This document shows, piece by piece, positions 17,409 to 26,932 of a stretch of DNA of 64,000 nucleotides. The first letter of the stretch is position 1. Each line of letters starts with the position of its first letter. The stretch spans positions 248,001 through 312,000 of the forward strand of contig NZ_JAAAPJ010000009.1 of the NCBI RefSeq assembly GCF_009909145.1, read 5' to 3'. A program made the translations under genes and the position numbers. This DNA is from Corallococcus silvisoli. GTDB taxonomy: Bacteria > Myxococcota > Myxococcia > Myxococcales > Myxococcaceae. The notes under the pieces were generated by a model. That model worked only from the letters and a program-made list of their open reading frames with translations, made no database searches and was not told where the DNA came from.

Positions 17409-18185
17409 TCAGCGGCCCTTATAGACAGGGGGACGCTTCTCCGCGAAGGCGCGGAGCCCTTCCAAACGGTCCTCTGTCTTGAGCACCTCCTCGTACTTCT
17501 TGAGCTCCAGCGCGAGCGCGTCATCCAGCTCCAGGCCGGTGCCCTCGTCGATGGCGTGCTTCGCGGTGGCGACGGCCACGGGGGCGTTCTCCACCACCGC
17601 CTCGGCGAGCTGGAAGGCGACCTCCAGCAGGTGCCCTTCCGGGGCCAGGCGGTTGACCAGCCCGATGCTGAAGGCCTCCGCCGCGTTGACGCGCCGGGCG
17701 GTGAGGATGAGGTCCTTGGCGCGGCCCGGGCCGATGAGCCGGGCGAGCCGCTGGGTGCCGCCGCCGCCGGGGATGATGCCCAGCTTCACCTCCGTGAGGC
17801 CCAGCTCCGTGGCGGGCGAGGCGACGCGCAGGTCGCAGGACAGCGCCAGCTCCGTGCCGCCTCCAAAGGCCGCGCCGTTGATGGCGGCGATGAAGACACA
17901 GTCGCTCTTCTCGATGGCGCGGAACGTCTTGCGCAGGCCGTCCAGGAAGGCGCGCACCTCCGGCTCCGCCATGCCCGCGCGCTCCTTCAGGTCCGCGCCC
18001 GCGCAGAAGGCCTTGTCTCCCGCGCCGGTGAGGATGACGGCGCGCACCGCGCGGCTGGCGGAGACGCGGTCCACCAGCTGGCCCAGCTCCTGGAGCATCG
18101 CGCGGCTGATGGCGTTGCGGCGGCTCTCTCCGTCGATGGTCCAGATCTCGATGGCCCCGCGGGCGTCGACCTTGAACTCCGGCAT
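17409..18185 (-). CDS. Enoyl-CoA hydratase/isomerase (crotonase family)
   Basis: A 258-aa crotonase. The oxyanion-hole stretches are AFCAGADLKER and INGAAFGGGTELALSCD, and the acidic residue of GLTEVKLGIIPGGGGTQRL fits the second catalytic Glu of hydratases. It hydrates the double bond of an enoyl-CoA. A 3-methylglutaconyl-CoA hydratase role (LiuC) is possible given the HMG-CoA lyase 2 kb away, but the substrate cannot be read from sequence. It is a single-gene unit between convergent and divergent neighbours. Confidence 0.9.
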   Translation of the reverse strand: MPEFKVDARGAIEIWTIDGESRRNAISRAMLQELGQLVDRVSASRAVRAVILTGAGDKAFCAGADLKERAGMAEPEVRAFLDGLRKTFRAIEKSDCVFIAAINGAAFGGGTELALSCDLRVASPATELGLTEVKLGIIPGGGGTQRLARLIGPGRAKDLILTARRVNAAEAFSIGLVNRLAPEGHLLEVAFQLAEAVVENAPVAVATAKHAIDEGTGLELDDALALELKKYEEVLKTEDRLEGLRAFAEKRPPVYKGR

Positions 18186-18289
18186 CTTCGCTCCCCGTGT
18201 CGGGCCGCCCGGAGCGGCCCGCGTGAATGGCGCGCAGCCTGAAACCTGTTCCCCAGTCTGGCAAGCCGTAAACGGATAGGATTTCGCCC

Positions 18290-20260
18290 ATGCCTTCGTG
18301 CCCTCCGACGAAACGCCCGTGGCGGTGGCTGCCGGGATTGCTCACCGTGTCCACGCTGCTGCTGCTCGCCCTGCCCCTGGTGGCCCTGGCGCGAGGCGGT
18401 GGCGGCGAGCACTACACGTCCGGGCGCGACCGGGGCGGCGGCGGAGGGGGGGGCGGTGGGGACGGCCTGCCCCTCTGGTTGCTCTTCGACCTGGTGCGGT
18501 TCATCTTCCTCTACCCCAAGGTCTCCATCCCGCTGCTCGTCATCGGCGGCGGGATCTACTGGCTCTACAGGCGGAACCTGCACCCGGACGCCACCACCCG
18601 GCGCGCGTTGGATCAACGCGAAGCGGAGGTGCGCACGGAGGTGTCCGGCCGCGACGTGCAGGGCTGGGTCAACGCGCTGAAGCTCAAGGACCCGTCGTTT
18701 GAACTTCAGCCCACGCTGGACAAGGTGCGCTGGCTCTTCCTGGAGCTGCAGCAGGCGTGGTTCCGCCGGGACATGACGCCGGTGCGCCCCTTCCTGTCGG
18801 ACGCGACGTGGCAGCGCTTCAACGTGCAGCTCGCCCTGATGCAGGCGCAGGGCGTGCGGGACGCGCTCGCGGACATCCGGGTGCTGGACGTGCAGCTCAT
18901 CGGCCTGCACCAGAGCAACTGGTACGACAGCATCCACGTGCGCGTGCGCGCCAGCATCCGGGACACGGACGTGGCCGCGGACCAGACGGACGCGCAGGCC
19001 ATGGCCGCCGCGAGCCGCGTGGCGCCGGAGGCATTCACGGAGGTGTGGACCTTCGTGCGCAAGCCCGGGGCCCAGACGCGCATTGGCGAGGACCTGTTCC
19101 AGGGCAAGTGCCCCAACTGCGGCGCCCCCTACAACGGAGGCGCGTCCAACACCTGCGAGTTCTGCAACGCGGTGGTGAACTCCGGCAACTACGACTGGAC
19201 CCTGTCGGAGATCACGCAGGGCGTGGAGTACGTGCGGCACCACAAGCAGGTGGACGGCCTGCTGCAGGCCCGCGCGGAGGACCCCGCGCTCAACCTGGAG
19301 ATGATGGAGGACCGCGCGTCGCTGCTGTTCTGGAAGTGGATCGACGCGCAGAGCCGCGATGAGACGGCGCGCCTGTCCAAGGTCGCGAACGCGGAGGCCC
19401 TCACGGCGCTGGGCGCGGAGCTGACGGAGCTGCGCAAGCGCGGCCGGCGCCGCGTCTTCCTGGAGTGCGCCGTGGGCGCGGTGGACGTGCGCGCGCTGGA
19501 GGTCCACCCGGAGTCCTTCGACGAGGCGCAGGTGGAGATCCGCTGGAGCGCCCGCATGGGCGTGGGCCCCGTCAATGAGCGCCCGCCCAGCCTGCCCACC
19601 GTGCCCCAGCGCTGGGTCTTCACGCTGCGGCGCCGCCACGGCGCCAAGACGAACACCGACACGGGCATGTCCACGGACCGCTGCCCGCAGTGCAACGCGC
19701 CCCTCACGAACAGCGCCGCCAACACCTGCGAGTTCTGCGGCACGGTGCTGGGCACCGGCGAGCGGGACTGGGTGCTCGCGTCCGCCCTCCCCTTCGAGTC
19801 CTGGAACGTCCACCACGCGCAGCGGCACTCCGCCAACGTGGCCCGCTACCAGCAGGCCCGGGACGAGGACCGGGGCGGCTTCGTGCCCCCGCCCATGGCG
19901 GGCGACGGCGACCACGTGATGACGGACGTGAAGGAGCGCGAACGGCTGCTCTACATGATGGCGTCCATCGCCGCCGCCGACGGAGAGGTCTCCGCCGCCG
20001 AGCGCCGCCTGCTCAAGCTGTGCGCGGAGCGCTGGAGCGTGCCGTGGGCGAACGTGGAGATGGCGCTCAACGCCGGGCCCCAGCTCTTCGAGCGCCTCAT
20101 GCCGCGCGGCAGCCCGGAGGCGGAGGTGTTCCTGCGGCACATCGTGGAGATGGCCCTGGTGGACGGCCGCATCGACCGCAAGGAGCGGCGGATGCTGGAG
20201 ATCGCCGCCCAGCACCTGGGCCTGGAGTCGCGGCTGGCCGCGATGATCGGGGACCGCTAG
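18290..20260 (+). CDS. Tim44-like / double zinc-ribbon / TerB-like membrane protein
   Basis: A 656-aa protein with unusual architecture. Residues 14-34 form a signal-like hydrophobic helix, then a Gly-rich stretch, a second membrane helix (about 62-85), and two repeated Tim44-like globular modules (about 100-265 and 310-455). Each module is followed by a four-cysteine zinc ribbon: CPNC at 274-277 with CEFC at about 289-292, and CPQC at 465-468 with CEFC at about 480-483. The C-terminus (about 545-653) is TerB-like, with ASIAAADGEVSAAERRLL and EMALVDGRIDRKERRML acidic repeats. The function is unknown; a membrane-anchored adaptor is a reasonable guess. It is a single-gene unit with a hairpin at its stop codon. 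Confidence 0.8.
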   Translation: MPSCPPTKRPWRWLPGLLTVSTLLLLALPLVALARGGGGEHYTSGRDRGGGGGGGGGDGLPLWLLFDLVRFIFLYPKVSIPLLVIGGGIYWLYRRNLHPDATTRRALDQREAEVRTEVSGRDVQGWVNALKLKDPSFELQPTLDKVRWLFLELQQAWFRRDMTPVRPFLSDATWQRFNVQLALMQAQGVRDALADIRVLDVQLIGLHQSNWYDSIHVRVRASIRDTDVAADQTDAQAMAAASRVAPEAFTEVWTFVRKPGAQTRIGEDLFQGKCPNCGAPYNGGASNTCEFCNAVVNSGNYDWTLSEITQGVEYVRHHKQVDGLLQARAEDPALNLEMMEDRASLLFWKWIDAQSRDETARLSKVANAEALTALGAELTELRKRGRRRVFLECAVGAVDVRALEVHPESFDEAQVEIRWSARMGVGPVNERPPSLPTVPQRWVFTLRRRHGAKTNTDTGMSTDRCPQCNAPLTNSAANTCEFCGTVLGTGERDWVLASALPFESWNVHHAQRHSANVARYQQARDEDRGGFVPPPMAGDGDHVMTDVKERERLLYMMASIAAADGEVSAAERRLLKLCAERWSVPWANVEMALNAGPQLFERLMPRGSPEAEVFLRHIVEMALVDGRIDRKERRMLEIAAQHLGLESRLAAMIGDR

Positions 20261-20273
20261 TCACGCGGTCCCC
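20249..20273. terminator. Perfect inverted repeat at convergent gene ends
   Basis: GGGGACCGC at 20249-20257 and GCGGTCCCC at 20265-20273 form a 9 bp stem with a 7 nt loop that contains the stop codon of the Tim44-like gene. It lies between two convergent genes and can serve both as a terminator. There is no long T-tract. Confidence 0.5.
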
Positions 20274-20284
20274 GCGGGGGACGC

Positions 20285-21259
20285 TCAGGTCTGCGCGCGG
20301 CGGGTGGCCTTCTTGTCCCGCTCGCCCAGCGCGGCCTGGAGGTACTTGCCCGCGAGCTTCCGTCCGATGAGCTCCTGGGCGATCTCACCGGCCTCCACCA
20401 GCTTGTCCAGGTCGATGCCGGTGTCCACGCCCATGCCGTGCAGCATGAACACCGCGTCCTCGGTGGCCAGGTTGCCCGCGGCGCCCGGGGCGTAGGGACA
20501 GCCGCCCAGTCCGCCGATGCTCGCGTCGAAGGTGGTGACGCCCGCGGCCAGCCCCACCAGCGCGTTGGCCAGCGCGGTGCCGCGCGTGTCGTGCAGGTGC
20601 AGCGCCAGCGTGTCCACCGGCATGTGCTGGAGCAGCGCGCCCAGGATCTCCTCTGTCTGCCGGGGCGTGCCCACGCCAATCGTGTCGCCCAGGCTGAGCT
20701 GGTAGATGCCCGCGTCCACCAGCTGCCGGCAGATGTCCACCACGCGCTCCACCGGGACGTGGCCCTCGTAGGGGCAGCCCCACACGGTGGACAGGTAGCC
20801 GCGCACGCGCATCCCGGCCTTGCGGGCGGCGGCCGTCACTTCCCGCGCCCCGGCCAGCGCCTCCGCGATGGTCTTGTTGATGTTCTTCTTGGAGTGGGCC
20901 TCCGACGCGGAGATGAACACCGCGGCCTCCTCCAGACCGGCGGCCCGCGCGCGCTCCAGGCCCTTGAGGTTGGGCACCAGCGCGGAGAAGACGACGCCCT
21001 CGCGGCGGCCCACCAGCTTGAGCAGCTCCTCCGCGTCCGCGAGCTGGGGGATCCACTTGGGTGACACGAACGACGTCACCTCGATGCGCTTCTCCCCCGC
21101 GGCGACCAGGGCGTTGATGAGCCGGGCCTTGTCGCGGGTGGGCAGCGTGCGCAGCTCGTTCTGCAGGCCGTCGCGGGGGCCGACCTCATACACGTCGACC
21201 CGGCGGGGCAGTTGCCCCAGCAGGCCGACCCGCGTTCGCGATGTCTCTTTCGGATCCAC
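20285..21259 (-). CDS. mvaB: Hydroxymethylglutaryl-CoA lyase
   Basis: A 324-aa TIM-barrel lyase. The start of the barrel, VDVYEVGPRDGLQNE, holds the metal-binding Asp and catalytic Arg; the signature GGLGGCPYAPGA contains the active-site Cys. HLHDTRGTALANA gives the metal-binding His pair. It splits HMG-CoA to acetoacetate and acetyl-CoA, the last step of leucine breakdown, and could also supply the reverse-type chemistry used by myxobacteria around isovaleryl-CoA. It is 15 nt downstream of a methyltransferase gene. Confidence 0.93.
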   Translation of the reverse strand: MDPKETSRTRVGLLGQLPRRVDVYEVGPRDGLQNELRTLPTRDKARLINALVAAGEKRIEVTSFVSPKWIPQLADAEELLKLVGRREGVVFSALVPNLKGLERARAAGLEEAAVFISASEAHSKKNINKTIAEALAGAREVTAAARKAGMRVRGYLSTVWGCPYEGHVPVERVVDICRQLVDAGIYQLSLGDTIGVGTPRQTEEILGALLQHMPVDTLALHLHDTRGTALANALVGLAAGVTTFDASIGGLGGCPYAPGAAGNLATEDAVFMLHGMGVDTGIDLDKLVEAGEIAQELIGRKLAGKYLQAALGERDKKATRRAQT

Positions 21260-21274
21260 TGGACGAGTCCTGGG

Positions 21275-21994
21275 TCAACCGCGCCCAGCTCCCACGATGA
21301 GGTCGGTTGAGTCGGGTGTCATCGGCCTGGAATCCAGGCCTCCGTGCACCCATGCCACCGAAAAGCCCGTGCTTTCCAACAGACGTTTCAGTTCCGCAAG
21401 AGGATAGTAACGGATGGCGTACGCCGCTCGCAGGACGCGCCCGTCCGGCAGCGTCAGCCGGCGCTGCCCCACATCCCTCCCACGCGTCGCGTCGAAGCGG
21501 CTCTCCTCCTCCAGGAGACTCCCATCCGGTAACCGCTGGTGGAAGGCCGCGCCCGGACTTCGCGCCAGGCGCTCGTACGGCACCGTCTGGAACACCAGCC
21601 GTCCGCCGGGCCGCAGCACCCGGGCGGCCTCGCGCAGCACCTGGACGTGCTCCGCGTCGCTGAAGGCGAAGAGTGTCGAATACCAGGCGTAGGCGCCCCC
21701 CACCGACGCGTCCTGGAAGGGCAGCGCCCGCAGGTCACCCTGGGCCACGGGAAAGCCGGGGCGCCGCAGGCGCAGGGAGAGCGGATCCAGCTCCAGGCCC
21801 ACCACCCTGCCAGCGAGCCCCCCTTCCGCGTTGAGCCGGGCCGCGTGCCGGCCGTGGCCGCAGCCCAGGTCCACCACCGGCCCCTCCACGTCCGCGAACG
21901 CCCGGGACAGGTACTCCGCTTCCCGGGCCGTCACCTCCTCGGAGAGGAACGGCAGCGTGCTGCGCAGGTACAGCTCCCCGAAGAAGGCGTCCAC
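21275..21994 (-). CDS. Class I SAM-dependent methyltransferase
   Basis: A 239-aa protein with GTG start. The SAM-binding motif I is VVDLGCGHGRHAARL, followed by an acidic motif II (VVGLELD) and post-I GDLRALPFQD. LREAARVLRPGGRLVF is the usual post-motif. This is a generic Methyltransf_11/25 fold; the acceptor is unknown. It sits between an aminotransferase and HMG-CoA lyase with 15 nt spacers, so the three are likely co-transcribed. Confidence 0.88.
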   Translation of the reverse strand: MDAFFGELYLRSTLPFLSEEVTAREAEYLSRAFADVEGPVVDLGCGHGRHAARLNAEGGLAGRVVGLELDPLSLRLRRPGFPVAQGDLRALPFQDASVGGAYAWYSTLFAFSDAEHVQVLREAARVLRPGGRLVFQTVPYERLARSPGAAFHQRLPDGSLLEEESRFDATRGRDVGQRRLTLPDGRVLRAAYAIRYYPLAELKRLLESTGFSVAWVHGGLDSRPMTPDSTDLIVGAGRG

Positions 21995-22009
21995 GGGCGT
22001 GGGCGGGCG

Positions 22010-23209
22010 TCAGCGCTTGAGGGCGGGCAGCTTCTCGCGCAGGCGGCGCGCGGCCTCATCCAGCACGCCCTCCGTCTTGCAGAAGGCGAAGCGCGCGAAG
22101 CCCTGCCCCAGGTGCCGGTGCTCCGGACCGTAGAAGACGCTGGGCGGAATCCCCGCCACGCCCACCTCCGTCACCAGGTGCCGGCAGAAGGCCACGTCGT
22201 CCTGGAAGCCGTAGCCCGTGATGTCCGCGAGGATGAAGTAGCTGCCCTCCGGGGAGTACGCCTTCAGCCCCGCCTCGCGCAGGCCCGCGAGCAGCCGCTC
22301 GCGCTTCGCGGTGTAGAGCGCCGTCAGCTCCTGGAAGTAGCTGTCCGGCAGCCGTAGGGCCACGGCCATGGCCGCCTGGAACGGCGACGCCGTGGCGAAG
22401 GTGACGAACTGGTGCGCGCGCTGCACCGCGTCCCGCAGCGGCGGCGGCGCGATGATCCACCCGATCTTCCATCCCGTGAGGCTGAAGGACTTGCCCGCGC
22501 TGCTCACGGTCACTGTGCGGTCCGCGAGCACCGGCACCGTGGCGGCCCGGATGTGGCGCGCGGGGGCGAAGACGATGTGCTCGTACACCTCATCCGCCAG
22601 CACCTTCACGTCGTGCTCGGCGCAGAGGTTGCCCAGGAACTCCAGCTCCTCGCGGGTGAACACCTTGCCCGTGGGGTTGTGGGGCGAGTTGAGGATGAGC
22701 AGCCGCGTGCGCGGTCCGAAGGCCGCCCGCACCTCGTTGCGGTCGAACCACCACGTGGCATGGGACGCGTCCGGCGGGCGCAGGGGCACGTAGCGCGGCG
22801 TCGCCCCCACGAAGGCGATGTTCGCGTCGTACGAGTCGTAGAACGGCTCGAAGGCGATCACCTCGTCCCCCGGATCCACCAGGCCCAGGATGACGTCGAG
22901 GATGGCCTCGGTCGCGCCGCTGGTGACGGACACCATGGTGTCCGGATCCACGGCGTGGCCGTGGAAGCGCTGCGCGTGCTCCGCGATGGCGACGCGCAAG
23001 TCCCTGGCGCCCACGCCGGGGGCGTACTGGTTGACGCCGCCCTGGATGGCCTTCCACGCGGCCTCCTTGATGGCGTCCGGGCCGTCGAAGTCGGGGAAGC
23101 CCTGCCCCAGGTTCACGGCCTGGTGCTTCAGCGCCAGCGCGCTGAACTCGGAGAAGACGGTGGTGCCGAAGCGGGAGACACGCTGCGCGAGCACGGGCCG
23201 GGGGGACAT
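22010..23209 (-). CDS. PLP-dependent aminotransferase, class I/II (methionine/kynurenine aminotransferase-like)
   Basis: A 399-aa fold-type I aminotransferase. Landmarks are NLGQGFPDFDGP at the N-terminus, SPHNPTGKVF, DEVYEHIVF, and the PLP-lysine segment SSAGKSFSLTGWK. The N-terminal GQGFPDFDGP is a hallmark of the YbdL/KAT subgroup that transaminates methionine or kynurenine with keto acids. It may convert the keto acid of methionine salvage back to methionine. Substrate is inferred only from subgroup resemblance. Confidence 0.9.
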   Translation of the reverse strand: MSPRPVLAQRVSRFGTTVFSEFSALALKHQAVNLGQGFPDFDGPDAIKEAAWKAIQGGVNQYAPGVGARDLRVAIAEHAQRFHGHAVDPDTMVSVTSGATEAILDVILGLVDPGDEVIAFEPFYDSYDANIAFVGATPRYVPLRPPDASHATWWFDRNEVRAAFGPRTRLLILNSPHNPTGKVFTREELEFLGNLCAEHDVKVLADEVYEHIVFAPARHIRAATVPVLADRTVTVSSAGKSFSLTGWKIGWIIAPPPLRDAVQRAHQFVTFATASPFQAAMAVALRLPDSYFQELTALYTAKRERLLAGLREAGLKAYSPEGSYFILADITGYGFQDDVAFCRHLVTEVGVAGIPPSVFYGPEHRHLGQGFARFAFCKTEGVLDEAARRLREKLPALKR

Positions 23210-23273
23210 GGGGCGGGCCTCTGGCGGCGCCAGCGCACGTCCACCCCGACCCCCGGGGCGACCGGCTGGCGAT

Positions 23274-24254
23274 TCAGGGCCTGACGATAGCGTCCACGGG
23301 CACGGAACGCGCGCCCTGTTCCACCGCGCGTTGCCGGGCGGCCCGGGACAGGGCCAGCGCCAGCCCCGTCACCACCAGCACCAGGGGCACCGCGCACACC
23401 AGGTCGATGGCGTAGTGGAAGCGCCCCGCGAGCGTCGCGAAGATGAGCCCCAGGCCGGGGAACAGCATCACCCAGAAGAAGCGCCGGGCGAACCGGAACG
23501 CGTAGAAGAGCACCACCAGCGCCACCCCGGTGTGTCCGGACGGGAAACAGTCCCGGGTGTAGATGGGCGTGCGCATCATCGATTCCAGGAGCGGCGTGAG
23601 CAGCAACCCCCGCGACGCGGGACCGTCGAACGCGCCGATGAGGAAGTAGCGCGGGCCCACCGCCGGCACCAGCGAGTACGCCGCGTAGTTGAAGCTCAGC
23701 AGCAGCCCCAGGCCCAACAGGTATTCGTCGAAGCCCGGCGTGGGCCCCCGGCCGCGCGCGTACAGGAAGATGCCCAGGAGCAGCGGCCAGATGAAGTGGC
23801 CGTAGTAGCAGAGCATCAGCACGTCGTTGGCCCAGGGCGGAACCACGTGCGCCAGGGCCACCGCGGACTGGAAGCCGAACAGCCGTTGGTCCACCGCGAC
23901 CAGCTGGGCGTCCTTCACCAGCGGGTTCATCCAGTCGACGATGGGCCCCAGCCACCCGTGCGACATCGCCGACAAGGGAAGCAGCCAGAAGTCCGCCGCG
24001 ATGGCGATGAGCGGCCGACGGGGGAAGCGCGCCTCCAGCATCCGCAGCACCGGCAGGGCCAGCCCCATCAGCCCGAACAGGCAGGCGCTCCGGGTCGCAT
24101 GGGGTGCCCAGCGGGCCGGCCCCACGCAAGCCAGGACCGCTGCCGCGCAGGCGGCCATCAGGACGATGTCCACCTGCCGGAAGCGCACGAGCGCCTGGTC
24201 CGATGACGCCATGAGGGGCCGCACACGGCCTTCGCTGAATGACCAGATGCTCAC
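23274..24254 (-). CDS. PAP2-family integral membrane phosphatase/phosphotransferase (Aur1/IPC-synthase-like)
   Basis: A 326-aa multi-pass protein. The GTG at 24254 overlaps the stop of the exporter gene (GTGA), the pattern used throughout this window; ATG at 24212 is the alternative. About seven hydrophobic segments are seen. The catalytic signatures are CFPSGHTGVALV and GRFHYAIDLVCA, as in PAP2_3 enzymes such as inositol-phosphorylceramide synthase, which have PSGH and HYxxD boxes. The first lipid-phosphatase motif (KX6RP) is not evident, as in that branch. Proximity to serine palmitoyltransferase makes a sphingolipid headgroup role attractive, though general undecaprenyl or phosphatidate phosphatase activity is not excluded. 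Confidence 0.8.
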   Translation of the reverse strand: MSIWSFSEGRVRPLMASSDQALVRFRQVDIVLMAACAAAVLACVGPARWAPHATRSACLFGLMGLALPVLRMLEARFPRRPLIAIAADFWLLPLSAMSHGWLGPIVDWMNPLVKDAQLVAVDQRLFGFQSAVALAHVVPPWANDVLMLCYYGHFIWPLLLGIFLYARGRGPTPGFDEYLLGLGLLLSFNYAAYSLVPAVGPRYFLIGAFDGPASRGLLLTPLLESMMRTPIYTRDCFPSGHTGVALVVLFYAFRFARRFFWVMLFPGLGLIFATLAGRFHYAIDLVCAVPLVLVVTGLALALSRAARQRAVEQGARSVPVDAIVRP

Positions 24255-26767
24255 GCCGATTTGCGCTCCCCCGGCGATTCGGCCGGCTGCTCGCCGGCCC
24301 CTCCGAGATTGAGAGGCCGCACCACCGCGCCCGGCTGAGGTGCCACCGCGGACCGCCGCCCCTTCCACCGCTCCAACAGCGCCAGCATGGCCGGGAAGAA
24401 CACCGTCGTCCCCAGAAAGGTGCTCACGACCCCCAGTAGCGCAATCTGTCCGATGCTGCGCAAGCCCTGGTGGTTCGCGACCATCAGCGCTCCATAGCCC
24501 GCCGCGTTGGACAGCGTGGCCACCACCGCCGCGAAGCCCGTGCTGCGCACCACCCGGCCCAGCGACCCGGGGCCCTCTTCCTCGTACCGGTGGTACAGGT
24601 GGACGGAGTTGTCCACCGCGATGGCCAGCAGGTTGGGCAGCACCACCGCGTTGATGAAGTTCAGCTGCACGTCGAACAGGTACATCCCGCCCGCCAGGCA
24701 CGTCATCCCCAGGAACAGCGGGCCCGCCACCAGCAGCGCGCGCTTGAGGCTGCGCAGGCTCGCCAGGATGACCAGGAACACCACCGCCGCCGCGGACCAG
24801 AGGATGAACGGCCCATCCCCCCGGACCAGGGAGAAGATTCGCGCCGCGATGCGGTTGCTGTCCAGCACCGCCAGGTCGATGCCCTTCGCCTTCGCGCCGG
24901 CCACCACCTCATCCAGCTGCGCGGCCCAGCGGTGCAGGTCCTCCGTGTCGTAGTTGGACACCGACGGGAACAGCAGGAGGAACATGCCCTTGCCGTCCAG
25001 CGCCTCGAAGCGGCGGCGCGCCTCCACCGGCAGGTCGTCCAGCCCATACGGCTTCGCGTCCACCAGGGTCCGCAGGTCCTTCACCCGCGCGTCGTCCTGC
25101 GCGGACTTCGGCAGCCCGTCCAGGAGCGCCCGGATGCGGCCCATCTCCGCCTGGTGCCCCGGCACGTCGGAGGGCACCAGGTCGCTCAGGGACGCGGTGC
25201 GCAAGAACACGGAGTTCGCGCCGTTCCTCGCCTTCACCTGGGCGATGACGTCCTCCACTTCGCGGACCTGCTCCAGCGAGTCCACCGCGAGGATGGCCGG
25301 GTTGAGCGGCGAGCCGATCTGCTCCGTGATGTGGTCGTCCAGCCGCGACGCCGGGGAGTCGCCCTTCAGGTTGCGCAGGTTCGTCTCGAAGCCCAGCCGG
25401 GGCGCGATGCCCACCGAGTACGCCGCGAACACCACCACCGACATCGCCACCGCGACGATGAGGCCCGTGGGCCAGCGCCGCCACTCCTTCACCGGGGCCG
25501 CCGGGGCCTCGGCCGGGGGGGCTTCGGTCGCCACCCGGTGTTCGCGCCGGAAGGGCCGGATGCGCTCCGCGATGGCCAGCAGCGACGGGCCCATCGCGTA
25601 CGCGGACAGCACCGCCAGCAGCACGCCAATGCCCGCGAGCAGGCCGAACTGCTGGAACGCGTGGAACTGCGCCAGCACCAGCACGAAGAACGCCGCCGCG
25701 TTGGTGAACGCGGACGTGAGCGCCCCGCTGAAGGTGCCGCGCACCGCAGCCTCCAGCGACTCCTTCACGCCGTGCTCCTCGCGCTCCTCCCAGTAGCGCA
25801 TCGACAGGTGCACGCCGTACTCGATGCCCAGGCCGATGAGGATGGCGACGAGGAAGCCCGTCACGATGTTGAGGTGGCCGATGGCGCCCTGCGCGAACGC
25901 GAACGTCAGCACCAGCCCCACCATCACCGGCACGCCCACCACCGCCAGCGCCGACACCCGCCGGGTGGCCAGCAGGATGAGGCCCACGGCGATGAGCGCG
26001 GACAAGAGGCCCGCGTTGGACAGGTCGCCGCGCATCACCGCGTCCTCTTCGATGCGGTTCTGGAAGTTGCCCGTCGCCTCCAGCGTCACGCCCGGGTACT
26101 GCTCCGCGGCCAGCTTCCTGCCGGTGTCCATCGCCGTGGCCACGAACCGCCGCGCGAAGTCCAGGTCCCCCGCCGTCCCCGACGGCTTGATCATCAGGTA
26201 GACCTCCGTGCCGTCCTTGTTGGCCAGGGTCTCCGGCAGCGCCGCCGTGTCCGGCGTGTGCTTGCGGGCGATCTCCTCGAAGGTGGGCGGCGCGTCCTCC
26301 ACGCCCAGGTCCACGAACAGGGGGCTGGCGCGCTCCTTCTCGTACTGGACGCGGGCCTCCAGGTCCTCGCGGAGCGAGGCGACCTCCCGCGTGGGCAGCA
26401 GCAGCAGGCCGTGGCGGCGGAAGAAGGCGACGTCGTAGTGGTGCTCGACGTAGCGGACCTCCGGGAGGGCCTCCAAACGCTTCTGGAATTCAGTGGCGTA
26501 CGTTTTAAGGGCCTGCGGTGTTCCACCCTTCGCCATGAGGACGAGGTACCCGTCACCGCCTGCCTTCTCTGACACGCGTGTCAGATCCCGAACCTCCGGA
26601 GCCCCCTCCGGCAGCAGCTCCACGAAGGAGCCACGGAACTCCAGCCGGGCCGCGAACAGCCCCGCGGCGGCGGTCAGCAGCGCGACGGCGAACAGCACTT
26701 GCCAGGGCCGCGTCAGCGCCGCCTGGATGAAGCCATCGAACCACCGCTGCAGTCGTGATTGGGACAC
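24251..26767 (-). CDS. RND/MMPL-family lipid exporter (HpnN-like)
   Basis: An 838-aa transporter. I chose the GTG at 26767 because GAGGAG lies about 8 nt upstream and it begins right before the first membrane helix (about 19-40); a longer frame exists. It has two halves, each with a large periplasmic loop and about five to six helices, including LVAILIGLGIEYGVHLSMR and LPNLLAIAVDNSVHLYHR, the acidic-helix signatures of MMPL/sterol-sensing transporters. HpnN-type proteins move hopanoids or other lipids across the inner membrane. It diverges from serine palmitoyltransferase, so sphingolipid or precursor export is a good hypothesis. Confidence 0.85.
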   Translation of the reverse strand: MSQSRLQRWFDGFIQAALTRPWQVLFAVALLTAAAGLFAARLEFRGSFVELLPEGAPEVRDLTRVSEKAGGDGYLVLMAKGGTPQALKTYATEFQKRLEALPEVRYVEHHYDVAFFRRHGLLLLPTREVASLREDLEARVQYEKERASPLFVDLGVEDAPPTFEEIARKHTPDTAALPETLANKDGTEVYLMIKPSGTAGDLDFARRFVATAMDTGRKLAAEQYPGVTLEATGNFQNRIEEDAVMRGDLSNAGLLSALIAVGLILLATRRVSALAVVGVPVMVGLVLTFAFAQGAIGHLNIVTGFLVAILIGLGIEYGVHLSMRYWEEREEHGVKESLEAAVRGTFSGALTSAFTNAAAFFVLVLAQFHAFQQFGLLAGIGVLLAVLSAYAMGPSLLAIAERIRPFRREHRVATEAPPAEAPAAPVKEWRRWPTGLIVAVAMSVVVFAAYSVGIAPRLGFETNLRNLKGDSPASRLDDHITEQIGSPLNPAILAVDSLEQVREVEDVIAQVKARNGANSVFLRTASLSDLVPSDVPGHQAEMGRIRALLDGLPKSAQDDARVKDLRTLVDAKPYGLDDLPVEARRRFEALDGKGMFLLLFPSVSNYDTEDLHRWAAQLDEVVAGAKAKGIDLAVLDSNRIAARIFSLVRGDGPFILWSAAAVVFLVILASLRSLKRALLVAGPLFLGMTCLAGGMYLFDVQLNFINAVVLPNLLAIAVDNSVHLYHRYEEEGPGSLGRVVRSTGFAAVVATLSNAAGYGALMVANHQGLRSIGQIALLGVVSTFLGTTVFFPAMLALLERWKGRRSAVAPQPGAVVRPLNLGGAGEQPAESPGERKSA

Positions 26768-26932
26768 CGTCCGCTCCTCTGACACCGGCCGGCTTAGCAA
26801 TAAGCCGGCCACGATCCAGGCCCCCGGAACAGCCGGCCCCTCGGAACCCATTCCCCATGTGAACCCGTGTGTGCCCGGGGTGTTGGAACATCCACTGGAG
26901 AACGAAGGTCCGGGGGCGCGGCGTGCCACCGA

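Noticed and set aside
13985..21259. A complete leucine-degradation (Liu) operon
   Set aside because: The genes are in different transcription units, the dehydrogenase lacks isovaleryl-type residues and the biotin subunit is missing.
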